A program made the position numbers and the translations under genes. From Bacillus pseudomycoides (GTDB taxonomy: Bacteria; Bacillota; Bacilli; Bacillales; Bacillaceae_G): a DNA stretch of 64,000 nt. Shown here piece after piece: positions 35,523-45,261 of the stretch; within the stretch, counting starts at the first letter, position 1, and each line of letters begins with the position of its first letter. The stretch covers positions 54,859 to 118,858 of the forward strand of contig NZ_NVOY01000032.1 in NCBI RefSeq assembly GCF_002551005.1, written 5' to 3'. The notes under the pieces were generated by a model that saw only the letters and a program-made list of their open reading frames with translations, searched no databases and was not told the origin of the DNA.

Positions 35523-36176
35523 ATGAAAAAGCAATACGCAGTCATTGGACTCGGAAGGTTTGGTTCAAGTATTGTAAATACATTAGTAGAAGCAGGAAAT
35601 GAAGTATTGGCAATCGATAGCAATGAAAGACGCGTCAATGAGCTTGAGGATGCGGCTACCCATGCGGTTATTGCTGATGCGACAGATGAAGAGGTATTAA
35701 AAGCAATCGGCATCCGGAATATTGATACAGTCATTGTAGCAATTGGAAATGATATTCAAGCAAGTATTTTAACTGTCTTGGTACTAAAAGAATTAGGAGT
35801 AAACAAAGTTGTCGTCAAGGCACTTAATAAACGGCATGGCCAAGTGTTAGAGAAGGTAGGTGCAGACTGGGTCGTATTCCCTGAGTGGGATATGGGCGAG
35901 CGTGTAGCACATCAGCTTATGTTACCGAATGTTCTTAATTTCATTGAACTCGCTAAAGATTACAATATTGAAGAAATTAAAGTGCCTTCCAGCATGTCAG
36001 GAAAAAGTCTGAAAGAACTAGATATTCGAGCAAAATTAAATTTAAATGTCATTGCGATTAAAAGTAAGGGGAGAATCAATATTTCTCCTTCCCCAGATGA
36101 AGTTGTGCAAGAAGGGGATGGTTTAGTTATGATTGGAGAAAAGAGTAATTTGCATCGTTTTGCAGATTTTGAATAA
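35523..36176 (+). CDS. Ktr potassium uptake regulatory subunit, KtrA/KtrC type
   Basis: A 217-residue RCK protein. The Rossmann nucleotide loop is VIGLGRFGSSIV at 7-18, with the acidic end of strand 2 in LAIDSNERRV; the C-terminal RCK_C domain (about 135-215) contains KVPSSMSGKSLKELDIRAK and GDGLVMIGEK. Family members bind ATP/ADP in the N-domain and cyclic di-AMP in the C-domain to gate the membrane subunit. AGAGGAGCGATAGGAAT precedes the ATG. It is the last gene of the operon. Confidence 0.92.
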   Translation: MKKQYAVIGLGRFGSSIVNTLVEAGNEVLAIDSNERRVNELEDAATHAVIADATDEEVLKAIGIRNIDTVIVAIGNDIQASILTVLVLKELGVNKVVVKALNKRHGQVLEKVGADWVVFPEWDMGERVAHQLMLPNVLNFIELAKDYNIEEIKVPSSMSGKSLKELDIRAKLNLNVIAIKSKGRINISPSPDEVVQEGDGLVMIGEKSNLHRFADFE

Positions 36177-36183
36177 GAAGTAA

Positions 36184-36372
36184 GCTTGAAAAGGATGTAA
36201 CCGAAAAAACCTTTCTTTTTTAGAGGAGTGAGAGCATCTGGCCGTGCATAGAAACGGTCAAGGCCCTTTTCTGCCACATGCAATGTTTAAAACAAAAGGA
36301 GAAAGCAAGTAGCGGTCATGTTGTATTCTGTATAGCAGCAATTGATATGTTAAAAATTGAAATGGATATATA
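36184..36372 (+). repeat. bcr-like intergenic repeat, full copy
   Basis: One of the best copies: AGCTTGAAAAGGATGTAACC, CCTTTCTTTTTTAGAGGAG, GAGAGCATCTGGCCGTGCAT, AAACGGTCAAGGCCC, CTGCCACATGCAATG, GTTGTATTCTGTATAGCAGC, AATTGATATGTTAAAAATTG. Confidence 0.72.
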
Positions 36373-36394
36373 TACGAAACGAGAGAAATTAAGA

Positions 36395-36447
36395 AAAAAG
36401 CGATGTCATAGCTCATTACATATGTAAGTTATGACTCCACTTTTTCA
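36395..36447 (+). terminator. Terminator-like hairpin after the Ktr operon
   Basis: GTCATAGCT and AAGTTATGAC pair around a palindromic TTACATATGTAA loop, followed by CCACTTTTTC. Confidence 0.6.
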
Positions 36448-36646
36448 TGTATCACAAATCACAAAATTGTTTAACACAACATAGAAACTTAAGTTTGCCA
36501 TGTGTGTTCAAAATTTTAAAAAAAGAACTGGTATTTCCTTATTTTTGTGGAGGTTGCATGTTTAATGCTTGTATCCCTTCTTTGGTTCTGGTGCAAAATT
36601 CCAAGACTCTTGCAAGTAATCTCCTAATCTTGGACATACTGATAGT

Positions 36647-36784
36647 ATGACTCTAAAAAAGGTGCATGATCAGTATGGAAAAGGAAAAATTGTTCCTCAA
36701 AACAAAAAAGTGAGCCGAATTCTCATAAGTAACTGCAAAAAGGGGAAATTTTCATTATGGGGGCAACCTGTTCTGTTAGGTTGA
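36647..36784 (+). other. Short open frame of unknown status
   Basis: A 45-codon frame (starting MTLKKVHDQYGKGKIVPQNK, ending GQPVLLG) in the 570-base space between the Ktr operon and hblB. The region 36450-36850 looks like degraded coding sequence, but I recognise no family. No strong ribosome site. Confidence 0.3.
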
Positions 36785-36856
36785 TAGGCATGGGGTATCT
36801 CATTCTCCTTAGCATGATGGCGATGTTTCCGTACCCCTTCATGCTCTATATAAACG

Positions 36857-36892
36857 AAAACGAAGTTTGCAAAACCAAACTTCGTTTTTTCG
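36857..36892 (-). terminator. Terminator of hblB
   Basis: AACGAAGTTTG-CAAAAC-CAAACTTCGTT with T runs on both strands, some 50 bases after the hblB stop. Confidence 0.85.
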
Positions 36893-36942
36893 ACGTAAAG
36901 TATAATAAATTACAACAATTTTTTCGGTCTAACTTTTCGGGC

Positions 36943-38343
36943 TCAGTTCATTATACTTTCTATTTTGTCTTTATACACAACATATTCTTTCCCATCCACT
37001 AATGCTACCACCGCAAATTCATCATTTGGATTGAATGAAAGCCAGTCAGCCCACATGTCTGTATTAGCCCCTCCACTCCACATATTATGAACAGTGTTTT
37101 TAGTTAAATTCATAACTTTATAAGACGCATTTGGCGCATTTGTTCCAGTCTTTATTTCAAATGTGTATGCATTATGAATTTTTTTATAAAAATAGAAAAC
37201 GTTTGATGGACGAAGTTGATTCATAAGATCCTGTTCTTTTTTCTCTGCAATTTTTATCCCTTCTTGTAATGTGACAACATCTGTTCTTAATATTTTCCAA
37301 CTGTCTTTCGCTGCATTCAAGTTAGGGTTTAAGAATTTATATCTATTTTGATCAGCTTTTTGATTAGCTTTTTCAATATGTCCCAGTACGCCGGAATATT
37401 GAGAGTCTAAATCATCCCATTGCGTGGACATATAAGTAAGAGCAGTAATAGCATTATCAATCGTACTATGCATATCACTAATATTATGAAACGCAACTCC
37501 AACTACACGATTTAATGTTATTTTATAATCTACAGTCTTACGTAACTCTGATAATGTAGGCTCTAATCGGCCTAAATTATCTCTTGCTGTACCTATCATT
37601 ATACCGCCAGAAATCAATGTAGGAATAAAAGGGATTTTTACCATTGTTAATCCATCAGATTCTAATTTTTTATAATAGTTTACTTGTCCTAAAATTTCAT
37701 CTAAACGCTTTTGATCAGTCTCCACATCAGCTCCTTGGTTTTTTAAAATCAATTGCAAGGTCTCTTTATGGCTTCCAAATACTCTAACATCTTCTCCAAT
37801 AGCGTTTTTAAATTTAGTTAATTCTTCTATTAATGCCTTTGCAGACTTTTGATTTTGTTGAATTCCCTCCTGTAAATCTGTAATCCCTTTTTTTAAAGTA
37901 TCCCCATCCCCATTATTGATCGCCTCTACTAATGTTTCATAATAATTCTCAAACTTTGTATCGTATTCAATAATGCCTGTCAATGTATCTAAAAGCTGTT
38001 TTTTTACTTTCGTATTCCATGTAACAGCATGTTCTCTAGCATTCTTTTGATCTTGTACAATTTTACCAGGTAAATCTGCGTACCCATTAATATTGATTCC
38101 TTGAAAATTCACATCTGGATTATTAATTAACAAGTAAGAATAGTCGTGCATAGATTTTGCAAATACCGCAGCATCTTGCAAAGCTTTTTTCATCTGTTCT
38201 TCATTTGCTGAAAGTGATATATCTCCAGTGTTAGCTTGTTCAATTTCACTTGCAAAAGCTAACACTGGTGTAACTACATTAGCGGTTGTAATAGTTAAAA
38301 ACGTCGATACAGCGAGTAGTTTGTAAGGGATTTTTTTAATCAT
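36943..38343 (-). CDS. hblB: Haemolysin BL component HblB (long B-type)
   Basis: A 466-residue secreted alpha-helical toxin of the HBL/NHE fold. The signal peptide ends near AFASE (residue 32). The helical bundle has a short hydrophobic tongue (IPFIPTLISGGIMIGTARDNL, about 240-260). A C-terminal extension of about 90 residues (NVFYFYKKIHNAYTFEIKTGTNAPNASYK onward) is absent from HblA, as known for hblB. Unlike the textbook hblCDAB operon it has its own 600-base leader with a PlcR box and lies about 1 kb downstream of the preceding B-type gene. CATAGGAGGAATATGAA precedes the ATG. Confidence 0.9.
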   Translation of the reverse strand: MIKKIPYKLLAVSTFLTITTANVVTPVLAFASEIEQANTGDISLSANEEQMKKALQDAAVFAKSMHDYSYLLINNPDVNFQGININGYADLPGKIVQDQKNAREHAVTWNTKVKKQLLDTLTGIIEYDTKFENYYETLVEAINNGDGDTLKKGITDLQEGIQQNQKSAKALIEELTKFKNAIGEDVRVFGSHKETLQLILKNQGADVETDQKRLDEILGQVNYYKKLESDGLTMVKIPFIPTLISGGIMIGTARDNLGRLEPTLSELRKTVDYKITLNRVVGVAFHNISDMHSTIDNAITALTYMSTQWDDLDSQYSGVLGHIEKANQKADQNRYKFLNPNLNAAKDSWKILRTDVVTLQEGIKIAEKKEQDLMNQLRPSNVFYFYKKIHNAYTFEIKTGTNAPNASYKVMNLTKNTVHNMWSGGANTDMWADWLSFNPNDEFAVVALVDGKEYVVYKDKIESIMN

Positions 38344-38965
38344 TTCATATTCCTCCTATGTAGGCTTTGATTATAAGTTCTATTCTTCTTTAAAATTGAA
38401 ATGAGTTCTGTATCTTTATGAATATCATTTCAATTTTGTTTAGTAGCATTTAAATCATTAAGTATAAAAGAGAATTTATGTTGTTGTATACCGTCAATAT
38501 TATTAAGTAAATCTTTATAATTAGTCCACATTGTCTTCTATTGTTGTTGAATATTTAAACGTAAGAAACACTCGTTATTATTTACTTACATAGAATATAA
38601 GGACCTTACGCCCTCATTTAAACATTATGTTTTTAATAAGTAAACAATAAAATTTGACCACTTATATTTGGAAAGTTAGATATTACATATTTGCGCTTGT
38701 AAAAATGTTATATCTAAAAAATTAAATGTTATTAATCATTTTACTAAGGGATTTAATTATACTCTGATAATTAAATCTAAACTTAAATAATTTACATTAA
38801 TCTATATTAATCACTGGTTAAAAATGTTTTTAATATAATTTAATAGTGCTTTGTGTATTGTTTTACTTTATTTAGGAAATGCAAAATTGCATATAAATAT
38901 GGGGCATATTAGCGATAAATAACCCCAAATATTATTATCTAATGAATAGTAATTATAGTTCCTGT
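38344..38965 (-). promoter_or_regulatory. Long leader and PlcR-controlled promoter of hblB
   Basis: A gene-free, very AT-rich region homologous to those before hblC (44549-45085) and the upstream B-type gene (47935-48450). Shared marks on the plus strand: CTCGTTATTATTTACTT, TAAGGACCTTACGCCC, AACATTATGTTTTTAATAAG, TTTAATATAATTTAATAG and the PlcR box. Known hbl transcripts have an untranslated leader of about 600 bases, which fits. Confidence 0.8.
38878..38893. promoter_or_regulatory. PlcR box (hblB unit)
   Basis: AATGCAAAATTGCATA matches the palindromic PlcR consensus TATGNANNNNTNCATA at all defined positions but the first. Confidence 0.82.
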
Positions 38966-38997
38966 AAACATTACAGGAAAACATTTTCTTCTAAAGA

Positions 38998-39403
38998 GAA
39001 TGAGATGAGATATGCTAAAAATATTATTAAACGTTTAGGTATACACTAGGAGAATATAAAGTAAAAAACAAGGATAACTATATAGGGGCTAAAACGCTTG
39101 TAAAGTATAAAATGAAAAATAATAAAGAGTGGAGTTTGATCTCTCATTAGAGGACGATAAGACACCACGTTAAGAGGGAGAGGGTAGTAAAGAAGATAGG
39201 TGAGAGATAAAAAATTATGAAGTGAAGTAAATGAACAGGTTCGGTTGTCTGAAAGGTTACCTTGACATTTGGACGAAACTTATATAAAAAGGAAAGGCGA
39301 AGTCTTGAAGCAGACTCTGCCTTTTCCGTGTGTAAAAAATTGTTAAATGATTATTTAACGATGTAATCCTAGATTCTCTATGTTTTGGGTAACTTTACAT
39401 TCC
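38998..39403 (-). repeat. Duplicated 3' flank, copy 1
   Basis: About 400 bases alignable with 46387-46794: GAGATGAGATATGCTAAAAAT, AAAAACAAGGATAAC, GAAGTGAAGTAAATGAAC, a hairpin terminator and AACGATGTAATCCTAGATTC. It holds a shortened repeat (39145-39212, AAAGAAGATAGGTG) related to the 16651 family. No gene is seen. Confidence 0.75.
39289..39328 (-). terminator. Terminator of the second B-type gene
   Basis: AAAGGCGAAGTCTTGAAGCAGACTCTGCCTTTT, an imperfect stem 75 bases after the stop. Same design as at 40656 and 46671. Confidence 0.75.
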
Positions 39404-40525
39404 CTATTGTTGTGAAGGTTCTACTTTTAAGTTTTTGATCCCTTCTTTTAATGTGACTGCATCTGTTGTTAATGTTTTCCAACTACCTTTAGCTGCGTCC
39501 AAGGTAGGTTTTAAAAATTTAAATTTATTTTGATCAGCTTTTTCAGATGCCTTCTCAATATGTCCTAGTACTCCTGAATACTTAGAATCTAAATCATGCC
39601 ACTGCGCGGACATATAAGTAAGGGAACTAATGGCTTTATCAATCGCACTATGCATCTCACTAATATTATTAAACGCAACACCAACTACACGATTTAATGT
39701 TATTTTATAATCTACAGTCTGACGTAATTTTGCTAATTCTGGCTCTAACCAGCCTAAGTTACTTCTTGCTGTACCTATCATTATACCACCAGAAATCCAT
39801 GTGGGAATAGTGGGAATAGATACTGTTATTATTCCATCAGATTCTAATTTTTTATAATAGTTTATATCCGCTAAAACTTTATTTAGACGTGTTTGATCGG
39901 CTTCAATATCAGCACCTTGGTTTTTTAAAATCGACTGCAAGAGATCTTTATCACTTCCGAATGCTCGAACATCTTGTCCAATATCTTCTTGTAACTTAGT
40001 TAATTCTTGTATTAATTTTTGTGCATGCTCTTGGTTTTTTTGAATTTCACCTCGTAAATCTGTAATTTCTTTCTTTAAAGTATCTCCATTCCCAGAATTA
40101 ATCGCCTTTACTAATGTTCCGTAATGATTGTCAAATTTTGCATCATACTCAATAATGTCTGTCAATGTATCTAAAAGCTGTTTTTTTACTTGCGTATCCC
40201 ATGTAACAGCATGTGCTCTAGCATTCTTTTGGTCTTGTACAATTTTACCAGGTAAGTCTGCATGCCCATTAATGGAAATGCCTTGGAAATTCACATCTGG
40301 ATTATTAATTAACAAATAAGAATAGTCATTCATAGATTTTGCAAATACCGCAGCATCTTGCAAAGCTTTTTTCATCTGTTCTTCATTTGCTGAAAGAGAT
40401 ATATCCCCATTGTTAGTTTGTTCAATTTCACTTGCAAAAGCTGTTACTGGTGTAACTACATTAGCGGTTGTAATCGTTAAAAATGTTGATACAGCGAGTA
40501 GTTTGTAAGGGATTTTATTTAGCAT
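39404..40525 (-). CDS. Extra HBL B-type component, mosaic of HblA length and HblB tongue
   Basis: A 373-residue secreted HBL-family protein in addition to canonical hblA and hblB. The signal peptide (MLNKIPYKLLAVSTFLTITT to AFASE) resembles that of HblB and of the gene at 46795, and its tongue (IPTIPTWISGGIMIGTARSNL) is HblB-like. Yet it ends like HblA (KEGIKNLKVEPSQQ), without the HblB extension. It follows hblA by about 260 bases, after a terminator-like hairpin, with no leader of its own, so it is probably read through from the hblCDA promoter. Role: likely a variant cell-binding component. Confidence 0.85.
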   Translation of the reverse strand: MLNKIPYKLLAVSTFLTITTANVVTPVTAFASEIEQTNNGDISLSANEEQMKKALQDAAVFAKSMNDYSYLLINNPDVNFQGISINGHADLPGKIVQDQKNARAHAVTWDTQVKKQLLDTLTDIIEYDAKFDNHYGTLVKAINSGNGDTLKKEITDLRGEIQKNQEHAQKLIQELTKLQEDIGQDVRAFGSDKDLLQSILKNQGADIEADQTRLNKVLADINYYKKLESDGIITVSIPTIPTWISGGIMIGTARSNLGWLEPELAKLRQTVDYKITLNRVVGVAFNNISEMHSAIDKAISSLTYMSAQWHDLDSKYSGVLGHIEKASEKADQNKFKFLKPTLDAAKGSWKTLTTDAVTLKEGIKNLKVEPSQQ

Positions 40526-40655
40526 TTTATATTCCTCCTATATAGGATTTGATTGTAAGTTCTATTCTTTTTTAAAGTAAAATTACTTTATGAATATCAT
40601 CTCAATTTTGTTTAGTAACAGTTAAATCATCAAGTATTAAAGAGAATTTATAGTG

Positions 40656-40690
40656 AAAGGCGAAGTCTTTAATTGGACTTCGCCTTTTCG
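40656..40690 (-). terminator. Terminator-like hairpin after hblA
   Basis: AAAGGCGAAGTC-TTTAATTG-GACTTCGCCTTTT. It is perfect and stands between hblA and the extra B-type gene, so expression of the latter needs read-through. Confidence 0.75.
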
Positions 40691-40782
40691 GTATATAAGG
40701 AATTATTAATTGTTGTATGGCTATTTAACAATGCAATTCTAGATTCTCTATGTTTTGGGCATGTAACAGAGGTGATCTTTTC

Positions 40783-41907
40783 CTATTGCTGTGGAGTAAT
40801 AGGTTCCACCTTTAATTCTTTGATGCCTTCTTTTAATGTGACCGCATCTGTGTGTAATGTTTTCCAACTCTCTTTAGCAGCATTCATGTTAGATAGTAAG
40901 AATTTAAATTTATTTTGATCCGCTTTTTCAGACGCCTTCTCAATATGTCCCAGTACTCCTGAATATTGAGAATCTAAATCATGCCATTGCGCGGACATAT
41001 AAGTAAGAGCATTAATAGCATCATCAAGTGCCTTATGCATCTCGCTAATACTAGTATGTGCAACTCCGACTACACGATTTAATGTTACTTTATAATCTAC
41101 AGTCTTACGTAATTCTGCTAATTCTGGCTCTAATTTCTTTAAATTCTCTTGTGCTGTAAGTACTATTAAACCACCAATTAATGGTAGGCCCAAAATGGCA
41201 CCCTTCATTACATTGAATCCATCAGATTCCAATTGTTTATAATAGTTTACTGATCCTAAAATTTTATCTAGACGCTCTTGATCGGCTGCAACATCAGCAC
41301 CTTGGTTTTTCAAAATTGACTGCAACTGATCTTTATTGCTTCCGAATTCTCTAACATCTTGCCCAATAGCGTCTCTTAATTTAGTTAATTCTTCTATTAA
41401 CTGTTGTGCAACCTTTTGGTTTTGTTGAATTGTAGTTCGTAAATCTGTAATTCCTTCTTTTAAAGTAGCTCCATCCCCTGTATTAATCGCATCTACTATT
41501 GTGTCATAATAATTGTCAAATTGTGTATCATACTCGACAATGCCGTTCAATGCATCTAAAAGTTGTTTTTTGACTTTCGTATCCCATGTAACAGCATGTG
41601 CTCTAGCATTCTTTTGATCTTGTACAATTTTACCAGGTAAATCTGCATATCCATTAATATTAATTCCTTCAAAATTCACATCTGGATTTTTAATTAATAA
41701 ATAAGAATAGGCATTCATAGATTTTGCAAATAACCCAGCCTTTTGCAATGTTTCTTTCATCTTCACGTCATTTGGTGAAAGAGACTCTCCAGTGTTAGCT
41801 TGTTCAATTTCACTTGCAAAAGTTGCTACTGGCGAAACTACAGAAGTTGTTGTCATCGCTAAAAGCGCTGATGCAGCAAGTATTTTGAAAGGGATTTTTT
41901 TGATCAT
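40783..41907 (-). CDS. hblA: Haemolysin BL binding component B
   Basis: A 374-residue secreted protein, the length of canonical HblA (375). The signal peptide differs from the paralogues (MIKKIPFKILAASALLAMTT ... ATFASE). Long amphipathic helices flank a hydrophobic tongue (FNVMKGAILGLPLIGGLIVLTA, about 233-254). It ends in KEGIKELKVEPITPQQ. B is the subunit that binds the target membrane first and nucleates assembly with L1 and L2. It lies 30 bases downstream of hblD in the same operon. Confidence 0.92.
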   Translation of the reverse strand: MIKKIPFKILAASALLAMTTTSVVSPVATFASEIEQANTGESLSPNDVKMKETLQKAGLFAKSMNAYSYLLIKNPDVNFEGININGYADLPGKIVQDQKNARAHAVTWDTKVKKQLLDALNGIVEYDTQFDNYYDTIVDAINTGDGATLKEGITDLRTTIQQNQKVAQQLIEELTKLRDAIGQDVREFGSNKDQLQSILKNQGADVAADQERLDKILGSVNYYKQLESDGFNVMKGAILGLPLIGGLIVLTAQENLKKLEPELAELRKTVDYKVTLNRVVGVAHTSISEMHKALDDAINALTYMSAQWHDLDSQYSGVLGHIEKASEKADQNKFKFLLSNMNAAKESWKTLHTDAVTLKEGIKELKVEPITPQQ

Positions 41908-41937
41908 TTCATATTCCTCCTATACAGGTTTTGATTT

Positions 41938-43167
41938 TTAGTTCTTTGCTTCTTGTGTAAAAGCGATGTCTTTCGAAATGAATTCTGCATCTTTATGAAT
42001 ATCACTCCAACTTTGTTTAGCAGCTTTTAAATCATCAAGTATTAAAGAGAATTTATGTTCTTGCATGGAGTCGATATTATCGTGTAAATCTGTATAATTG
42101 GCCCCCATTTTATTCCATTGTTGTTGGATACTTGTTAGAGACAGTATCGCTTGATCCACTGTTTGATACAGATCCGTCAAAGTTGCTTTCGCGTTAGTAA
42201 GCGAAATAACTGCTTGGCTAGCAAGATCGGCTTTCGTACCTAGTTCACCGATTTTTTTAGAAATTTCGTTATAGGAGTCCATATGCTTAGACGCTGTGAC
42301 ACCAGCTGCTGTTCCTAAACCGATACCAGCTGCACCGAGAGCCGCAAGACCACCAACAACAACTGGTGTTGCTGTACCGCCGGTCACAACAATTACTACC
42401 GCTCCTGCAATGGCTGCACCAACTAAAATGACTGCTCCCAATCCACCACCAATTGACCATGCTAATACATCGTTAAAATGCTGTGTCTGAGTAGAACGTA
42501 GCTTCTCCATTTCAGCTTGAAGTTGTGGAATTAGGGCATTATTTCCCGCTAATAGTGCTGTTAATCCACCTTGTCCATCTGGGCCACCAACATTATTTTT
42601 AAACCCTGTAGAATTGTCATACAGTTTTGTTTTGAATTCTTGTAACATCTTAATTACTTCTGTAACTTCTTTTGAATTTGTATTAATTGTAGTGATTAAA
42701 TCACTTAGGCCCTCTTTTAACTCTGCTTTATCTTTCTTTTGTACAGCAGCTTCCAATACATCGTAATAATTTTTAAATTGTTCATCGTAATTTACAATAT
42801 TACGTGCTGTTTTTTGAATCTTCGGCTTTGCTGTGTCTAACCAATAATTCGCATTGATTCGTGACAGTTCCTGATTAAGGTGAATATTTTTAATTAATTC
42901 TGCTCCTTCTGAACCTAAATTAATATTGGATAAATTTACATTTGGTTGTTTAATCATTGTTTTTGCGTACAAATCCATTACGAGAATATTAGATCCTGTT
43001 TGAGCTAGTGCTTTCTTCAGCCCTTCAGGCCCTAATTCATAATTCCCTACTTTTTGCTCTTGAGCGGTTTGTTCCTGTGCAAGTACATGAATAGTGTTAC
43101 CGTTAGTAGCAGTTATAAGTGTTGCTAGAGTCGCTACAGCTAATACTTTAAATGGAAGTTTTTTCAT
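41938..43167 (-). CDS. hblD: Haemolysin BL lytic component L1
   Basis: A 409-residue secreted protein with a signal peptide (MKKLPFKVLAVATLATLITA ... VLAQ). The central tongue is long and strongly hydrophobic (about 235-290: GGGLGAVILVGAAIAGAVVIV, then GGLAALGAAGIGLGTAAGV), as in pore-inserting members of the HBL/NHE/ClyA group. Helical arms precede and follow. It is the middle gene of hblCDA, 61 bases after hblC. GAAGGAGAATAGTT precedes the ATG. Confidence 0.93.
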   Translation of the reverse strand: MKKLPFKVLAVATLATLITATNGNTIHVLAQEQTAQEQKVGNYELGPEGLKKALAQTGSNILVMDLYAKTMIKQPNVNLSNINLGSEGAELIKNIHLNQELSRINANYWLDTAKPKIQKTARNIVNYDEQFKNYYDVLEAAVQKKDKAELKEGLSDLITTINTNSKEVTEVIKMLQEFKTKLYDNSTGFKNNVGGPDGQGGLTALLAGNNALIPQLQAEMEKLRSTQTQHFNDVLAWSIGGGLGAVILVGAAIAGAVVIVVTGGTATPVVVGGLAALGAAGIGLGTAAGVTASKHMDSYNEISKKIGELGTKADLASQAVISLTNAKATLTDLYQTVDQAILSLTSIQQQWNKMGANYTDLHDNIDSMQEHKFSLILDDLKAAKQSWSDIHKDAEFISKDIAFTQEAKN

Positions 43168-43228
43168 AACTATTCTCCTTCTCAGTTTTTTTGTAGATTT
43201 TTATATTGTTTTTATTAAATTTGAAATA

Positions 43229-44548
43229 TTAAAACTTATTAACTTGTTCTTCAAGGTAACTTGTTACATTTTTTAATTGTCTTAATGTATCTTTTTGAGA
43301 CTGCTGGTCAGTTGTATCAACATTAGTAGATAATTTTGTAATATTATTTTTGATTAGAGCCAAATCTTCTTTATAGCGTTTCAGTAAGTCAAGTTCTACA
43401 TCCACTTGATTAGCAAATGTATGTAAATCATTTTGCATAATAAGAAGCATAGATTTTTGTAAATCTGCGACTGTTAGATTCTTTGTTAAATCATAAAATT
43501 TTTGGTTTTGTTTTTCTAAATCAGCTAAATGTGCTCGTTGCTCTGCTGTTAGTCGATTTATTTCAGAGAAGGTACCATATGTTTTTTTGATTTTCTCAGG
43601 GTCAATAACTTTCGTAAGGTCATACTCTTTTGTCTTTGTAACTGCAGCTGCAGCTATTTCAGCTTGTTTGGTTTTCTCAATTGCTTCACGAGCTTCTTTT
43701 TTGGCAGCGTCAATCTCTATAGCAGATTTACCTTTTTCCTTTAATTCTTGCTCTACTTTTTTCTCTGCTTCTAAAATAGAGTTGTTAATTTCTTTTCCTT
43801 TGTTATACGCCGCCACCGCTGTTTGAGCAGCCGGATCAATGATATCTTTTGCAAGACTATAGACGTCTTGGAATACTTTAAATCCTTGTTCATTTAAAGC
43901 TCCTGGTAACAATGCGATTTGTTGTAAATCATTTTGAATTGATTTTTGAGTATTTTGTAATTCATTTTTTAGCTGGTCTATTTTCCCTGTTCCCTCTGCA
44001 CTTAGTACACCCTGTGCTTTTGTCACATCAGTATCGAGAGCTTTAAGTTTTGTATCAAGCTGTGATTTAAGATCTGTTAATTCATTAATCTGACGTTGTA
44101 CGTTTTCTTGGTTTGTCATAGCCATGTCTTGAAGAACTTCAAGTCTATCTACAAACCCTTCTTTATCTTCTTTACTGTCTACAAACGCTTTTAATGTTGG
44201 ATAATAGCTATTAAATTTAGTTACAAATCCTTTACTTTTTGAATTTAATAGAATTAATTTTGGATAAAGTTCTGATGACCATTCGTTCATATCTTGTTTG
44301 ATTAGGGATTGGTTCGTATTTAAAGATGGAACTTCCATAAGCTGTACATTAGGACTCATTAAAGCTTGATCTATATATGTTTGGATTAATTTAGATTGTG
44401 CACCTAATTTTCGTAATGATGAGGAAATATCCGTGTTTTCCTGTTGCGTCTCTGCCTGAACAATTGGTGTTGCTAGAGTATTGATAGGAATAGCTGCCCC
44501 AGTAGCAATTGATGTTATTAAAAATCCTGTAAGTATTTTATTTTTCAT
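43229..44548 (-). CDS. hblC: Haemolysin BL lytic component L2
   Basis: A 439-residue secreted protein: signal peptide MKNKILTGFLITSIATGAAI to about VQAE, long coiled-coil helices, and an Ala/Glu/Lys-rich middle (KGKSAIEIDAAKKEAREAIE, about 280-300) in place of a hydrophobic tongue. Length and position as first gene of the operon match HblC. With B and L1 it forms the membrane-attack complex of HBL enterotoxin. Its leader of about 600 bases carries a PlcR box. Confidence 0.93.
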   Translation of the reverse strand: MKNKILTGFLITSIATGAAIPINTLATPIVQAETQQENTDISSSLRKLGAQSKLIQTYIDQALMSPNVQLMEVPSLNTNQSLIKQDMNEWSSELYPKLILLNSKSKGFVTKFNSYYPTLKAFVDSKEDKEGFVDRLEVLQDMAMTNQENVQRQINELTDLKSQLDTKLKALDTDVTKAQGVLSAEGTGKIDQLKNELQNTQKSIQNDLQQIALLPGALNEQGFKVFQDVYSLAKDIIDPAAQTAVAAYNKGKEINNSILEAEKKVEQELKEKGKSAIEIDAAKKEAREAIEKTKQAEIAAAAVTKTKEYDLTKVIDPEKIKKTYGTFSEINRLTAEQRAHLADLEKQNQKFYDLTKNLTVADLQKSMLLIMQNDLHTFANQVDVELDLLKRYKEDLALIKNNITKLSTNVDTTDQQSQKDTLRQLKNVTSYLEEQVNKF

Positions 44549-45085
44549 TCAGTACACCTCTTCACTATTGTCTTTTTACAATTTTATTCATGCATCTTGA
44601 ACGATCTATCTCTTTGTTTTCTCCTTGCCTAATTGAGATAGGAGAATTCTTTCGGATAGGGTGTTAAATCAAGAAACTCTCGTTATTATCTATTTTCATA
44701 GAATGTAAGGACCTTACGCCCTCATTGTAAACATTATGTTTTTGATAAGTAAACAGTAAAATTCCATTATATATATCAAAAAATTCAGATTATTTACATT
44801 TGTATTAGAAAAAACATTATATCTAAAAAATTAAATGATATGAATCACTTTACTAAGTGAAATAGTTGCAATCTGATAATTAAGCCTTAAATGTAAAGGG
44901 TTTCATCAATCTATATAAACGGCTTACTAAAATATGTTTCTAATATAATTTAATAGTACCTTGTATATCGATTTACTTTATTTGGGAAATGTAAAATTGC
45001 ATATCAACATGGTCATATCAACGATAAATAATCCATAAAATTATTATCATATGAATAGTAATTATGTTTTTTATAAACGTTGCAG
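44549..45085 (-). promoter_or_regulatory. Long leader and PlcR-controlled promoter of hblCDA
   Basis: Homologous to the leaders at 38344 and 47935. Contains AAGAAACTCTCGTTATTATC, GTAAGGACCTTACGCCCTCA and TTCTAATATAATTTAATAG. No gene is present. Homology with the hblB leader ends near 45090, where the IS605-type element begins. Confidence 0.82.
44988..45003. promoter_or_regulatory. PlcR box (hblCDA unit)
   Basis: AATGTAAAATTGCATA matches TATGNANNNNTNCATA except at the first base. About 440 bases upstream of the hblC start. Confidence 0.82.
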
Positions 45086-45261
45086 GGGGAGTTTTTTTTA
45101 TCGGAAAATGGGCAAGAAAACCCCATCTTCAAAACGTGCATAGCCAAGTTTAAGGTGGGGATAAATTGCCGGTATATTCTTAAAAATATCCCAGTATTAA
45201 TGGGAATGTATGTTCTTTTTTTGTTGTTTTGTAGTATTATAAAGAAAAGAAGGAGGTGAAA

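Noticed and set aside
38344-39403. The long gap before hblB as a place for a missed gene
   Set aside because: No frame longer than about 40 codons with a ribosome site. The homology to the other leaders and flanks explains the whole stretch.
45061-45077. TATGAATAGTAATTATG-like sequence before hblC, first considered as the PlcR box
   Set aside because: Its right half does not match TNCATA. The true near-consensus box is AATGTAAAATTGCATA at 44988-45003, which is also conserved in the other two leaders.
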